From assembly GCA_031771865.1 (NCBI GenBank), contig JASISA010000022.1, forward strand, positions 434,001 through 498,000: DNA of 64,000 nucleotides, in the 5' to 3' direction. The notes below the pieces were generated by a model that saw only the letters and a program-made list of their open reading frames with translations, was not told where the DNA came from and did no database searches. Positions 53,125 to 63,519 of this stretch are shown in pieces. Position 1 is the first letter of the stretch. Each line of letters starts with the position of its first letter. The translations under genes were made by a program, and so were the position numbers. The stretch comes from Nothophaeocryptopus gaeumannii. Lineage: Eukaryota; Ascomycota; Dothideomycetes; Mycosphaerellales; Mycosphaerellaceae.

Positions 53125-56100
53125 GTGATGCGGCTTCTCCACTTCGATGGCACTGGCAAGTTGATCTTGACACATTTCAGTAGAAGAGACATACCACCAT
53201 ATGCGGTCCTTTCGCACAGATGGGGCAAGGACGAAGTGCGCTTTGCTGATTTAGCGGACAACGGCTGTAGGGACAAAGTTGGCTATCGAAAGATCATCTT
53301 CTGCGCTGAACAGGCATCGCGAGATGGGCTGCAATACTTCTGGATAGACACATGCTGCATCGACAAAGATAGTCGGTCCGAACTCTCAAAGGCAATCAAC
53401 TCGATGTTCCAATGGTACCAAGATGCGGCGAAATGCTACGTCTTCGTAGCGGATGTTACCGTGTCAGAAGATGCAGGCGAGCAACAACGGAGCGCTTGGG
53501 AAGCATCTTTCCGAACAGACGAGTGGTTCACGCGAGGCTGGACACTCCAAGAGCTGATTGCTCCGAGAGTGGTGGAGTTCTTTTCCTCAGATGGCTATCT
53601 ACTCGGCGATAAAACGTCCCTCCAGGAGCTGCTTCACGTGATCACTGGAGTCCCAGTGGATGCCCTCGAAGGCAGGTCACTCGAGAGCTTCGATAGACAC
53701 GACCGGATGGCGTGGGCTGAGAGCCGCAAGACCACAGAGCCTGAAGATAAAGCATACTGTCTTCTTGGGATCCTCAATATCTCTATGCCTACAACGTATG
53801 GCGAGGGAGGCGCAAAAGCGTGGAGCAGACTTGTCGACGAGTTAGAATCGGACAAGGCCACTCCGAACAGCATTCCGTTTGCTCGAAACCTCCAGTTTGT
53901 TGGTCGGGAGTCACAACTTGACTGGCTCGAAGCACGGCTCTCACAAGACAAGCAGATTGCAGACACGCAGACAACAGTGCTTGCAATAACGGGAGCGGGC
54001 GGGACAGGCAAATCACAGCTAGCACTCGAGCTAGCTTACAGAACGAAGAGAACACACGAAAGCTGGTCCATCTTCTGGATCGACGCAAGCGATACAGAGA
54101 GCATCCACCAAGCATATCTGATCATTGCTCAAAAGCTCAACATCACTGACGGGAACAGCGCGCAAGAAGACATCAAGCTACTAGTGAAGCTTGATCTGGA
54201 AAAGAGTCAGAGGCAGTGGCTCTTAGTATTCGACAATGCAGATAACATGAACCTTATGGCTGACGGAGAATCCACGACGGGATCTACCTACTTCGATACC
54301 TACCTACCACAGTCTGCTAATGGATCTGCTGTCTTCACGACGATCGATAGCGATGCAGCCAAGATAGTGGCAGGGCAGAACGTGGTCTACTTGGAAGCAT
54401 TGACTCTAGAGATCGCCCAGACGATGTTCCAGGACCAGTTAGCTTTTCCGATTCCAGCCAATGAGAGAGTCGAGATGGATCTCCTGCTTGAGGAGCTGTT
54501 GTGTCTTCCTCTTGCGATTGCGCATGCGACGGCTTTCATCAGCACGACGGGCTCTTCGCTGCAGCAATATCGATCACACATTCAGGCTGAGACGAATGGA
54601 CTTACCGCACATCGCGGCCGAAGCATTGAAGATGACGACCGCGAGTACAGCACTGATCTTTCCGCGACTGCAACAACGATCGTATCCCTTCGCCGTATCC
54701 ATCGTGATCATACCTCAGTTGCTGAGCATCTCTTCCTCATGGCTTGTGTAGACCGGAAGGACATCCCTCTAGAGCTTCTAGGAGGTTCTTTATCTCATGC
54801 GCGAAAGGTCACAGAACGAGTGCTCCATGACTATGCGCTCGTGACAAGACGACCTGCGGATTCTTCGCTGGACATTCATCGATTGGTGCATGGTGCGGTA
54901 TATGACTGGCTTCGAGAGCAAGGTTTACAAAGTCATTGGGCCCATAAGGCTAGCAAATGTCTACTTAATTTGTTCCCGGACGACAATCATCACAATCGAA
55001 GCAGATGGAGAAGATTGCTGCCGCACGCGAAGTACAACTTGGCAAGCGATGCCACTGGCCAAGACGACGGAATCAGGGTCGATCTTGTGCGGAAGTGCGG
55101 TAGAGCTCTGTATAGTGATGGGCGGTGGAAAGAGGCGGAGCAGCTGGTCGTGCAGGTAATGGAGGCGAGCGAGAGGACGCTCGGCGAAGAGCATCCAGAC
55201 ACGCTAACTGCTAAGGCCAACCTCGCGGCGACATATACGAACCAAGGTCGATGGAAGGAGGCGGAGGAGCTAGAGGTGCAGGTGATGGAGGCGAGCGAGA
55301 GGACGCTCGGCGAAGAGCATCCCTCCACGCTAACTGCTAAGGCCAACCTCGCGTCGACATACTGGAACCAAGGTCGATGGAAGGAGGCGGAGCAGCTAGA
55401 GGTGCAGGTGATGGAGGCGAGCGAGAGGACGCTCGGCGAAGAGCATCCAGACACGCTAACTGCTAAGGCCAACCTCGCGTCGACATATAGGAAGCAAGGA
55501 CGATGGAAAGAGGCGGAGCAGCTAGAGGTGCAGGTAATGGAGGCGAGCGAGAGGACGCTCGGCGAAGAGCATCCCTCCACGCTAACTGCTAAGGCCAACC
55601 TCGCGTCGACATATAGGAACCAAGGTCGATGGAAGGAGGCGGAGCAGCTAGAGGTGCAGGTGATGGAGGCGAGGGAGAGGACGCTCGGCGAAGAGCATCC
55701 AGACACGCTAACTGCTAAGGCCAACCTCGCGTCGACATATAGGAAGCAAGGACGATGGAAAGAGGCGGAGCAGCTAGAGGTGCAGGTAATGGAGGCGAGC
55801 GAGAGGACGCTCGGCGAAGAGCATCCCTCCACGCTAACTGCTAAGGCCAACTTCGCGTCGACATACTGGAACCAAGGTCGATGGAAGGAGGCGGAGCAGC
55901 TAGAGGTGCAGGTGATGGAGGCGAGGGAGAGGACGCTCGGCGAAGAGCATCCAGACACGCTGATTGCCAAGGCCAACCTCGCGTCGACATACTGGAACCA
56001 AGGTCGATGGAAGGAGGCGGAGGAGCTAGAGGTGCAGGTGATGGAGGCGAGCGAGAGGACGCTCGGCGAAGAGCATCCAGACACGCTAACTGCTAAGGCC

Positions 56101-56724
56101 AACCTCGCGTCGACATATAGGAAGCAAGGACGATGGAAAGAGGCGGAGCAGCTAGAGGTGCAGGTAATGGAGGCGAGCGAGAGGACGCTCGGCGAAGAGC
56201 ATCCCTCCACGCTAACTGCTAAGGCCAACTTCGCGTCGACATACTGGAACCAAGGTCGATGGAAGGAGGCGGAGCAGCTAGAGGTGCAGGTGATGGAGGC
56301 GAGGGAGAGGACGCTCGGCGAAGAGCATCCAGACACGCTGATTGCCAAGGCAAACCTCGGTGTAACATACTCAATGCAAGGACGTCAAGATAAGGCGGAG
56401 TCGTTAAAGATGCAGGTGATGGAGGCGAGCGAGAGGACGCTCGGCGAAGAGCATCCAGACACGCTAATTGCCAAGGCAAACCTAGCGTACACTCTACGAG
56501 ATCTCGGTCGATCCTTTGATGCGATGGAACTTATGGAGCGTTCTGCTCTTTTATCGTTGTCGACTTTGGGACACGAGCATCCCGACACTCTTCGTCGCCA
56601 CGAACAGGTTAACGAGTGGAGGGAGGATGGTAACAGGGGGACTACTGGCAACAAGGACGTTGTTAACGCCAATGTCAGCGACTTTCCTCGCTACGGTCAT
56701 GATGTTGACGATCATGGCAGGTGA
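53125..56724 (+). CDS. HET-NB-ARC-TPR NOD-like receptor, 1,199 aa, intact
   Basis: Single uninterrupted exon. N-terminal HET domain: PPYAVLSHRWGKDEVRFADL (about 24-43), YFWIDTCCIDKDSRSELS (about 71-88) and WFTRGWTLQELIAP (about 134-147). Nucleotide-binding domain: P-loop AITGAGGTGKSQ (about 287-298), Walker-B-like WLLVFDNADN (about 364-373) and CLPLAIAHATAF. C-terminal sensor: 12 tetratricopeptide units of 42 aa (about 665-1155), units 1-10 nearly identical (GRWKEAEQLEVQVMEA, EEHPDTLTAKANL). Fungal NLRs of this architecture act in allorecognition or innate-immunity-like cell-death signalling: TPRs sense, NB-ARC oligomerises, HET executes. It has no RIP-type stop although its surroundings do. 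It is the only large gene of a TTAA element. Confidence 0.95.
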   Translation: MMRLLHFDGTGKLILTHFSRRDIPPYAVLSHRWGKDEVRFADLADNGCRDKVGYRKIIFCAEQASRDGLQYFWIDTCCIDKDSRSELSKAINSMFQWYQDAAKCYVFVADVTVSEDAGEQQRSAWEASFRTDEWFTRGWTLQELIAPRVVEFFSSDGYLLGDKTSLQELLHVITGVPVDALEGRSLESFDRHDRMAWAESRKTTEPEDKAYCLLGILNISMPTTYGEGGAKAWSRLVDELESDKATPNSIPFARNLQFVGRESQLDWLEARLSQDKQIADTQTTVLAITGAGGTGKSQLALELAYRTKRTHESWSIFWIDASDTESIHQAYLIIAQKLNITDGNSAQEDIKLLVKLDLEKSQRQWLLVFDNADNMNLMADGESTTGSTYFDTYLPQSANGSAVFTTIDSDAAKIVAGQNVVYLEALTLEIAQTMFQDQLAFPIPANERVEMDLLLEELLCLPLAIAHATAFISTTGSSLQQYRSHIQAETNGLTAHRGRSIEDDDREYSTDLSATATTIVSLRRIHRDHTSVAEHLFLMACVDRKDIPLELLGGSLSHARKVTERVLHDYALVTRRPADSSLDIHRLVHGAVYDWLREQGLQSHWAHKASKCLLNLFPDDNHHNRSRWRRLLPHAKYNLASDATGQDDGIRVDLVRKCGRALYSDGRWKEAEQLVVQVMEASERTLGEEHPDTLTAKANLAATYTNQGRWKEAEELEVQVMEASERTLGEEHPSTLTAKANLASTYWNQGRWKEAEQLEVQVMEASERTLGEEHPDTLTAKANLASTYRKQGRWKEAEQLEVQVMEASERTLGEEHPSTLTAKANLASTYRNQGRWKEAEQLEVQVMEARERTLGEEHPDTLTAKANLASTYRKQGRWKEAEQLEVQVMEASERTLGEEHPSTLTAKANFASTYWNQGRWKEAEQLEVQVMEARERTLGEEHPDTLIAKANLASTYWNQGRWKEAEELEVQVMEASERTLGEEHPDTLTAKANLASTYRKQGRWKEAEQLEVQVMEASERTLGEEHPSTLTAKANFASTYWNQGRWKEAEQLEVQVMEARERTLGEEHPDTLIAKANLGVTYSMQGRQDKAESLKMQVMEASERTLGEEHPDTLIAKANLAYTLRDLGRSFDAMELMERSALLSLSTLGHEHPDTLRRHEQVNEWREDGNRGTTGNKDVVNANVSDFPRYGHDVDDHGR
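55120..56600 (+). repeat. 126-bp TPR-coding tandem array, 12 units
   Basis: Units of 126 bp (42 codons). Units 1-10 differ at only a handful of codons: YWN/YRK/YRN, EAS/EAR, HPD/HPS, LTA/LIA, EQ/EE and NL/NF. Units 6-7 and 9-10 share the same rare combination (ANF then ARERT then LIA), indicating a recent multi-unit duplication. Units 11-12 are diverged end units. Confidence 0.95.
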
Positions 56725-57030
56725 AGTGAAGCTCAAGGCAATACGAGTGGTAGTGGCAAAGGCGACGGGAATGACTCTGGGTGCACTATCATGAACGATG
56801 GGGGCGTCAACGATAATGATGGAATCAGCAGTCAACTTTACCTAATACGATGATCGTTGCTCGTGGAGACCGGTATGCACTCGTGATGTCCATCATTCGA
56901 GGACACAAAATCAGGATCTCCTGTGTGTGACACACGCTGGGAGTACTTGCGAAGTCTGCTAACACTTCTGGAATGCACGGCCTTAGTTTTACTTGAGGCT
57001 TGTAAGAGACGACAGCATTTGCTTCTACGA

Positions 57031-57630
57031 TATGCCGAGCGGCTTTGTGCTCTATTTTCAGCTGCGGGTTGCAGCATTAAACACTCTCGAAACGCCTCGG
57101 CTCGTGCCAGGCCGCAGCTGGTCTGTGGGCGCTTACCTGGGAGCGGCTTGCTGTTTCGTGGTCTGCCGATTAAGTGACTTTCGCTTACCTGCTTGACGAG
57201 CCGTCCCAGACATATCAGCAGCGAAGCTGCTTCGCACAAGCACACCCCTCTGCTTCTTCATATCCCTGCATTGGTGGACAGAACTCTGCTTTTTGGTCCA
57301 AGTAAAGTCAGGTCCTGTAGATTCGGCGCCAAACAATATCTTATCGTTGTTATTTGAACGACAGCTTTCTGTGTCGAGTCTTCAGAGCGAAGTCGAGCTG
57401 AATTTCCAGAAATGACGTTCCAAGCGCGCATCCTATTATCGCGCCAAGATCGGCCTTTCCCTCAAGAAGAGGCCTGCAAAATTCAGGTGACGATGCGTGA
57501 GTGTCTGAAGCAGAAGATGGCAAAGTCGCGCGAAAATACATGCTGTCTGCATGTTGTTGTAGCGCGGTGAACTGGGGCTTGGCTAAAAATGTTTCGGAAC
57601 GACCAGGTGTTCGCTTCGGGCGGAGGCACG
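57031..57630 (-). repeat. Right long terminal inverted repeat
   Basis: Inverted partner of 51894-52496. Homology ends abruptly near 57,030, where the unique sequence downstream of the NLR begins. Confidence 0.9.
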
Positions 57631-60600
57631 TTAATAGAGCTGAAGTCGAAGGTGCGGAGGTGAGCGGAGGTGACCGAAAGCGGTTAGAGACTAGCTAGCG
57701 CGGGATATGATTGGGCTGCGGTGACTTTCGGGGGACGGCAGCGGCCGGCTTGGCGAACTTCGAACTCTAGATCTAGGACCACTCACAGTCAAATGATCGA
57801 ACTTCGCCCAATCTCCACCTGCTACAGTGCCCATAAAGTCTCCCCTTCGTTGCGGCGAGCATCTAATCCATCCAACCAGTCCTGTGAGCAATCCGACTGT
57901 CCCTAGCGTCTTCCAGAAAGGCGTGCGGCGGCGTTGGTCGTCGAGAGCGTACTCATCCCGAACCCCCTCAAGCGATTCTTCGACTACATCCCCGGTTACG
58001 AAGACCTCGGCGGCCAGGCTCACGATATGGCCTAGACAGCGCAGGCGGCGGCTAACGATCTTGCTATCGGACCAGGAGAAGAGATCTTTGAGAAGTACAC
58101 GAAGGGCAGCGTCGTTAGTGGAGGCGTTGTCGAGCACAAACCAGCCAATTTTCTGCTCCGAATCGAGAGCGAACTCCCGCAGCACGTCGCCCACCACGCA
58201 GGCGTAGTTCTCACCGGAGTGACGACCATGGAGTCTGCGCACTGCGAGGAGGGCGACACGGCGCTTGTTCTGACTGTCGATGAAATGAGCGCAGATCGCC
58301 ACATAACCGCGTTGAGCAGGGGAAGTCCAGCCGTCGAAGGATACACTTATCTTGCTTCGTGCCGCTGCCAGGTCCTCAACCAACTCCTGCTTCTTCGCAC
58401 GGTACTCGTCAAATACCCACTTTCTGATTGTTTCAGCTGACTTAGGAACCAAAAGCGCTAGCTTCGGATTGAAATAAGCAAGCAGGTCACGAAAGTAGCT
58501 GTTTTCGATCTGAATGAAGGCAATATGACAGAACACGATCCAGCGGATTAGCAGGTACCGGAACTGCTCGAAGTCGAATCCGAAGAAGAGCGAGGTGCTC
58601 GCCTTGATGCAAGATGCCAGCATGCCGCCTTCCTTCTGCGGTGACTCGTCGACTCCGACCTTGTGAACGTGCTTTAGATGCCTGAGGATTGAGCTTGTGC
58701 TCTGGCACCCTAAGAGCTTGATCTTCGATCGTTTGAAGCAACCATGGCAGAACCATTGACGTTTAGTAGGCGCAGTCTCCTCACAAACCTCCTCACCGAA
58801 CGCCCACGCCTTTGACCTCCCTTTCTTCGACATGCCGGATTTGATAGGGACCCACCACTTCAGCTCATATTGAAAGCGCTCCGGCGCAGGCTTGCCATAG
58901 CCCTCAGGCACCTCAATTGTCAACCATGGATCCTCGGAGTCGCTAGATTCGCTTGCCGAGCTTGAAAGATAGACGGTTGCAGGGGTAGATACAGGAGAAG
59001 GTTGGCTATCGACTGGAGGGGTGGATTCGAGCTCACTATGGCTGAGATCAATGGTCTCGATAGAGTCTTGAGAGGTGTTGGCTTGCGAGGTTTGTGAGGC
59101 TTGAGAAGCAGACATGCGTTGAGAGCGGCGGCGGAAGATAGGAGCAATTGGTAGAGGCATTATAGCTGTTGGTAACCTCGTGCTTCACCTCAACAAGGTG
59201 AGAAAACCGCTCTACTTATCCCTTTGCGCCTTGACTGCAACCGAGGCAGCAACACCTCATAACCGTACGACTTCACCTCAATCACCACCAATCTAAGCTG
59301 ACTTCGATAGGCGAGCAGATCAAACCATGGCTCAAACGATAGATCAAGTAGAACGAGGCTCCTAACCTTCTTCGTCACCAACCACCCCCCCTACCTCCAA
59401 CCACCTTCCCCTGCCCCTACCCAGCCACCGCACCGAAGTGGAAAGATCACCCGCCAAAGTTAGGCTACGAGCCTTCTCAGAAGACGCCAAGGTAGGGCAA
59501 CAAGGGGATAATCAGGTCCTTAGGCATTTCCGAGGAAATGAGGGAGTCTATTTACTCAATCTGGCCCAACCGAAGGTCGAAAAAGGAAGGACTACACGCC
59601 AAACTTTGCCTAGGAGTCTTCCGCGAGACACCCGCCGTTGGGCATCGACTCCTGCACCATCTCCGAGAGCATAAGGTGACCTTCTAAGAGTCCTATTCGA
59701 CACCCTTAACCCTGATCGTCACCACCAGCCAATGCCAAGACGGTCCGAGCCGAGCATTCACTCTAAGCTCGGACGGATCGAGCCGCCGAGGACCTAGGGC
59801 TTGAACTGACCTATCAGGTGGCTTGCTCGAGCGTATCTGTGAGGACTGAGCTCATGGGATCACTGGTCAGGGTCCTCGTGTGGGGGTCGAGTTCCTCCTT
59901 CGTCGTCTCAGCAGGACTTTTTGGAACACTCTTAATGATTCGTGGAAGGAAAGCATCGTCTCTTTCGGTCTCGCCTTAACTGCTCTTCAGCGAGCCGAGC
60001 GACTTGTGGATGCAAGCATCTCCAGTAGAACAGCCTCGCTCTTCAAGGAATGGGACAATCCCGGTCATTTCAATTGGGACCCTCTCGACCACCCGGAGTC
60101 CCTTCTGCTTGAGGTGGAAAGCGGGATTACGATCCGCGAAGTCCAGGAACAAATCGCCGGCCAGATGAGAGACCCGTCCGATGGGGGAAATTCCTCAATG
60201 CAGCTCAACATGGGCGAAGGCAAATCATCCGTAATCGTTCCCACCGTCGCCGCGGATCCTGCCGATGGGTCACGATTGGTTCGCGTGATCGTTGCGAAGC
60301 CTCAATCGAAACAAATGGCACAAATGCTGATTGCGAAGCTGGGAGGGCTTCTAGATCGACGCATATATTACCTGCCGTTCTCTCGGAGCCTGAGACTCGA
60401 CAGTTCCAAGGCTGGGATCATTGACGACATGTGCCGCGAGTGCATGAATGGTGGCGGCGTGCTCCTCGTCCAGCCGGAACATCTGCTCTCCTTCCTGTTG
60501 AAGATCGGCAGCGCCACATCGCCACCCACTGCTGTATATAGTTCAGGCATGCTCCCACTAATAGACCATCAATCAACACTCTTCCAAACCATCTACGTTC

Positions 60601-63519
60601 AACACTTCCAACTCATGGTGCTTGAGCGGCCGATTGGGGGTGACCTGGAACTCGGAAGCGCTCTGCTGGAGACATATCGATTTTTTAAAGAGAAATCCTG
60701 TGACATCGTGGACGAAAGCGACGAAAACTTCAACGTGCGATTTGAGCTGATCTACACCATGGGTACTCAGCGCCAGCTCGAATTCTGCCCCGACCGTTGG
60801 GTCTGCGTTCGCGAGCTATTGGCTCTTGTACAGGAGATTGGTCCGAAAGTTGCGCAGGCTTTGCCCTCGTCCATGCAGGTTGAGAATACCTTGCCGGGGA
60901 GTTTCCCGCTCACGAGGATCCTCGCTCCCGATGCTGCGGCGATGCTCATCAGCCGAATTGCCCGACGAATTTGTGACACCGGTCTTCCCGGGTGCCCAGT
61001 GTCCAGGCAAAGCTCGGCCACGGTTGAAGCGGTCTTTACGTATATCACCAAGTGGCACTTGAGCGACGCCGAGATCGCGTCAGTGGAGGACGACGGGCCA
61101 CACGGCTTCTGGGCAGAGACCGTCCGGTCCAAATTGCTCATGCTGCGCGGCCTCCTTGCCGGTGGCCTTCTCGTCTTCGCACTGCAGCGCAAGCGTTGGT
61201 GTGTGAATTACGGCCTGGACCCCAGACGGAGGCCCACGACGAGGCTGGCCGTGCCCTATCGAGCGAAAGACCAACCATCACCCCGCTCGGACTTCAGCCA
61301 TTCAGACGTGACCATCCTGCTCACGTACTTGTCCTACTATTACGCTGGTCTTCAGGACGGAGATATTGACCTTGCGTTCGGACAACTTCTGGAGTCCGAC
61401 TATAAGGACGTGGAATACCGAGAGTGGGTCAACGATCTGCCGTCTCTACCACCGAGCTTCCGTCATCTCCACGGTGTAAATCTGAAGGACCGACCAACCT
61501 GCAGTTCAGTCATTTTCCCCGCGCTGCGCAAGGCCAAGAACGTTGTCGATTTCTTCCTTGAGCATGTCGTCTTCCCCAAAGAGCTCAGAGTTTTTCCGCA
61601 CAAGCTGTGTGCTTCCGGATGGGACATCGGACGAAACAAGGCCCACCCCGTGACGGCCTTTAGCGGCACATGCGACGCATACCCTCTATTACCGCTGTCC
61701 GTGAAACAATTGAACCTGCCACAGCAGCTGCATACCAATGCTCTCGTCCTGGACTATCTCCTTCGTCCAGAAAATTCTGTTGCTATGATCTCACCGAAAT
61801 TAACGTCGCAAACCTCGGACGCAGAGTGGATATTGTCCGCCGTCATGGGCGCCGAGTTGAACAAGTCTCGTCGATCCCCCCGTGTGATCCTGGATGTTGG
61901 GGCCCAAATTTTGGATTTGAACAACAAGGAGATGGCTCGCGTCTGGCTTTGGCAACATCAGCCAGACTCGGCCGAGGCAGTCGTTTTCTTCGACGACCAC
62001 GACGAACTGTCCGTCTTGGATCGAGAAGGGAACGTGGAGCGCCTGCAGACTTCGCCTTTCGCCACACGCCTGGAGGTCTGTCTCGTGTTTCTCGATGAAG
62101 CTCACACCAGAGGGACTGATCTCGTGTTGCCGGCAGACTATCGCGCGGCGGTGATTTTGGGTCCCAGTCTAACAAAAGATCGACTGGTGCAGGGTATGTG
62201 GATTGTGCAATGGAAAGGGAGTATGGGCTGACATTTGCTAGCGTGCATGCGGATGCGACAGCTGGGAAAGGGCCAGACTGTCGTGTTCATCATCTCCGAG
62301 GAGATCCAGACCAAAATACGTGAACGCGCGTCCAAATCGTCACAGAGCGCTTTTTCCGTCTCGGACGTGCTTGAGTGGACAATATCGGAAACCCAGGAGG
62401 ATATTAGACGGAGCATGCCCCTTTGGGCGAAACAAGGGCGGAATTTTCACCGCCAAAGAAACGCTGTGGAGTGCGTGCTCGGGCTGCATGCATGCATGCC
62501 ATGCTTTACCTTTCCTCGAAGACGAGGCTCCTACCCTCGAGAGCCGCTATCGTTCGGTGTCCGCGAGCGCGGCTGCGCTCGAGATGTCCGATTCGCCACT
62601 TTCAAGCACGCATCTCTCCCTTATCGAGGAGCGTTGTCGGACAGTCAACATTTCCCAGGAATTTCAGGGTTCGCTAGAAGAGGAGCAGGAGAAAGAACTG
62701 GCTCCAGAGATGCAGGAAGAACGTCAGACCGAGCGCCCGCCACACGCATCTCCCGCCACCCACATGCTCCATCCCGACGTGGTCAGATTCGCTCAAAATG
62801 GAGTTTTGCGGGTGAAGACAGATGCATACGGGCCCGCATTCTCATCCTTGCTGGACATCAGTGCAGCTGGGGACTTCGATGTGGACCAACTCATCGGTGG
62901 TGGACAGGTGCTCGTCACCCGGGACTTTGCACAAACAGTGAACGCCACCGGCGCATTCGTGTCTGACGCCTACCTCCGCTCGGTTCAATGGGTCCTCACC
63001 CTTGCTCGGCGAGATCTTAAGTGCGAGATGAAACCGGCGCTCATAATCAGTCCGTTCGAGGCGCAACATCTGATGTCTGTACTTCGCAAAGGCTACGCGA
63101 CTGTCTTGCATATCTACAAGCCCCGGTGGAATATTTTCTACCCTGCATTGAATCGGCTTCGCTTCTTCAGCTACCCGACGTCGTTACTCCCGCACCTCCC
63201 CGAACCAGCATCCATGGCGGAGCTGGACCTCTTTGCAGGTCGGACGGATTTTTCAGCCTTTGAGGAGTACCTGCGAAGCTGCCAATTCCTTGGACTGTCC
63301 TCATCCGATCTGGATACCGGACTTGCTCCAGATGGTTTCATCCTCGATAGTACAGCAAGTCCTAGAAGCCATAGCTTGCTACTGAAAAATAGTCCGGTGG
63401 CATTCATCAAGACGTTGACAACGATTCGTACAAACCATCGAGATTTCTCTAGGACGAACATGGGCAAAGTGCTGAGTGGTGTACGACTGACGGAAAGCGA
63501 CATCAGGGGCCAAGAGTAG

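Larger units (their letters stand above)
51894..57630. mobile_element. TTAA-flanked element (5,737 bp) with 600-bp inverted repeats carrying an NLR gene
   Basis: TTAA at 51890-51893 and 57631-57634 brackets long inverted repeats that begin CGTGCCTCCGCCCGAAG on both sides. TTAA target duplications are typical of piggyBac and Kolobok superfamilies. No transposase ORF is present: apart from short frames within the repeats, the only gene is the NLR. The element lies inside the hAT transposase intron, leaving about 155 bp of intron on the donor side and about 50 bp on the acceptor side. It would need a transposase supplied in trans. Confidence 0.85.
48966..59160 (-). pseudogene. hAT transposase, intron-containing, interrupted twice
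   Basis: Exon 1 is 59160-57787 (458 codons). The intron runs from 57786 (GTGAGT) to 51839 (ACTCGCAG) and houses the TTAA element; exon 2 starts at 51838. Removing Fot1 plus one TA joins its two parts in frame and ends at 48966, about 803 aa in total. Domains: acidic N-terminus; BED-type zinc finger (Cys138, Cys141, His161, His166); RNase-H-like Asp276 in SVSFDGWTSP; Asp344 in VLDNASTND; CLGHIVSLAAEVF; CHTRWNSFFIFLTRCL; and a C-terminal dimerisation block IPSMSAEVERIFSSLKLLIT. TAG codons at 51401-51403 and several more up to the Fot1 insertion fall at expected Trp positions, so the last third is RIP-damaged. Confidence 0.85.
48699..59865 (-). mobile_element. hAT transposon (11,167 bp) carrying two nested elements
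   Basis: The 8-bp target duplication GTCAGGGT lies at 48691-48698 and 59866-59873. Perfect 22-bp terminal inverted repeats begin CAGTGATCCC at both ends, as expected for hAT. The transposase reads on the minus strand from 59160 to 48966. Without the Fot1 element and the TTAA element, the hAT transposon would be about 3.6 kb, a normal size. It interrupts the DUF3638/DUF3645 gene in sense-to-antisense orientation. The sequences at 48721-48965 and 59161-59843 are its noncoding ends. Confidence 0.95.
42806..63519 (+). pseudogene. DUF3638/DUF3645 giant protein gene, decayed and split by a hAT transposon
   Basis: Left part 42806-48698, right part 59874-63519. Removing the hAT element plus one 8-bp target copy rejoins the frame exactly (GQG then PRVGVEF) and gives about 9.5 kb, close to the roughly 3,100 aa usual for the family. 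The N-terminus MISPERALYLFHHVFLPPK is typical. Introns: 43086-43134 and 62194-62241. The ATPase-like DUF3638 block QLNMGEGKSSVIVPTVAADP with LVRVIVAKPQSKQM lies near 60,200; the DUF3645 block LSYYYAGLQDGDIDLAFGQL near 61,330; VFLDEAHTRGTDLVLP near 62,090. Besides the insertion there are nonsense codons at 43737 (TAA) and 45231 (TAG) and frame changes near 44,253, 44,570, 45,420, 45,650, 47,700 and 62,463. Annotated relatives are called ubiquitinyl-hydrolase-like; function unproven. Confidence 0.85.

Noticed and set aside
54990..56348. 452-codon minus-strand ORF with regular SVSGCSSPSVLSL-type repeats
   Set aside because: It is the antisense shadow of the TPR array; the 126-bp repeat keeps all frames open together.
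48700..59864. Reading the outer insertion as a 10-bp-duplication element (Mutator-like)
   Set aside because: An 8-bp duplication with ends starting CAGTG plus an internal hAT transposase explains the junction better.
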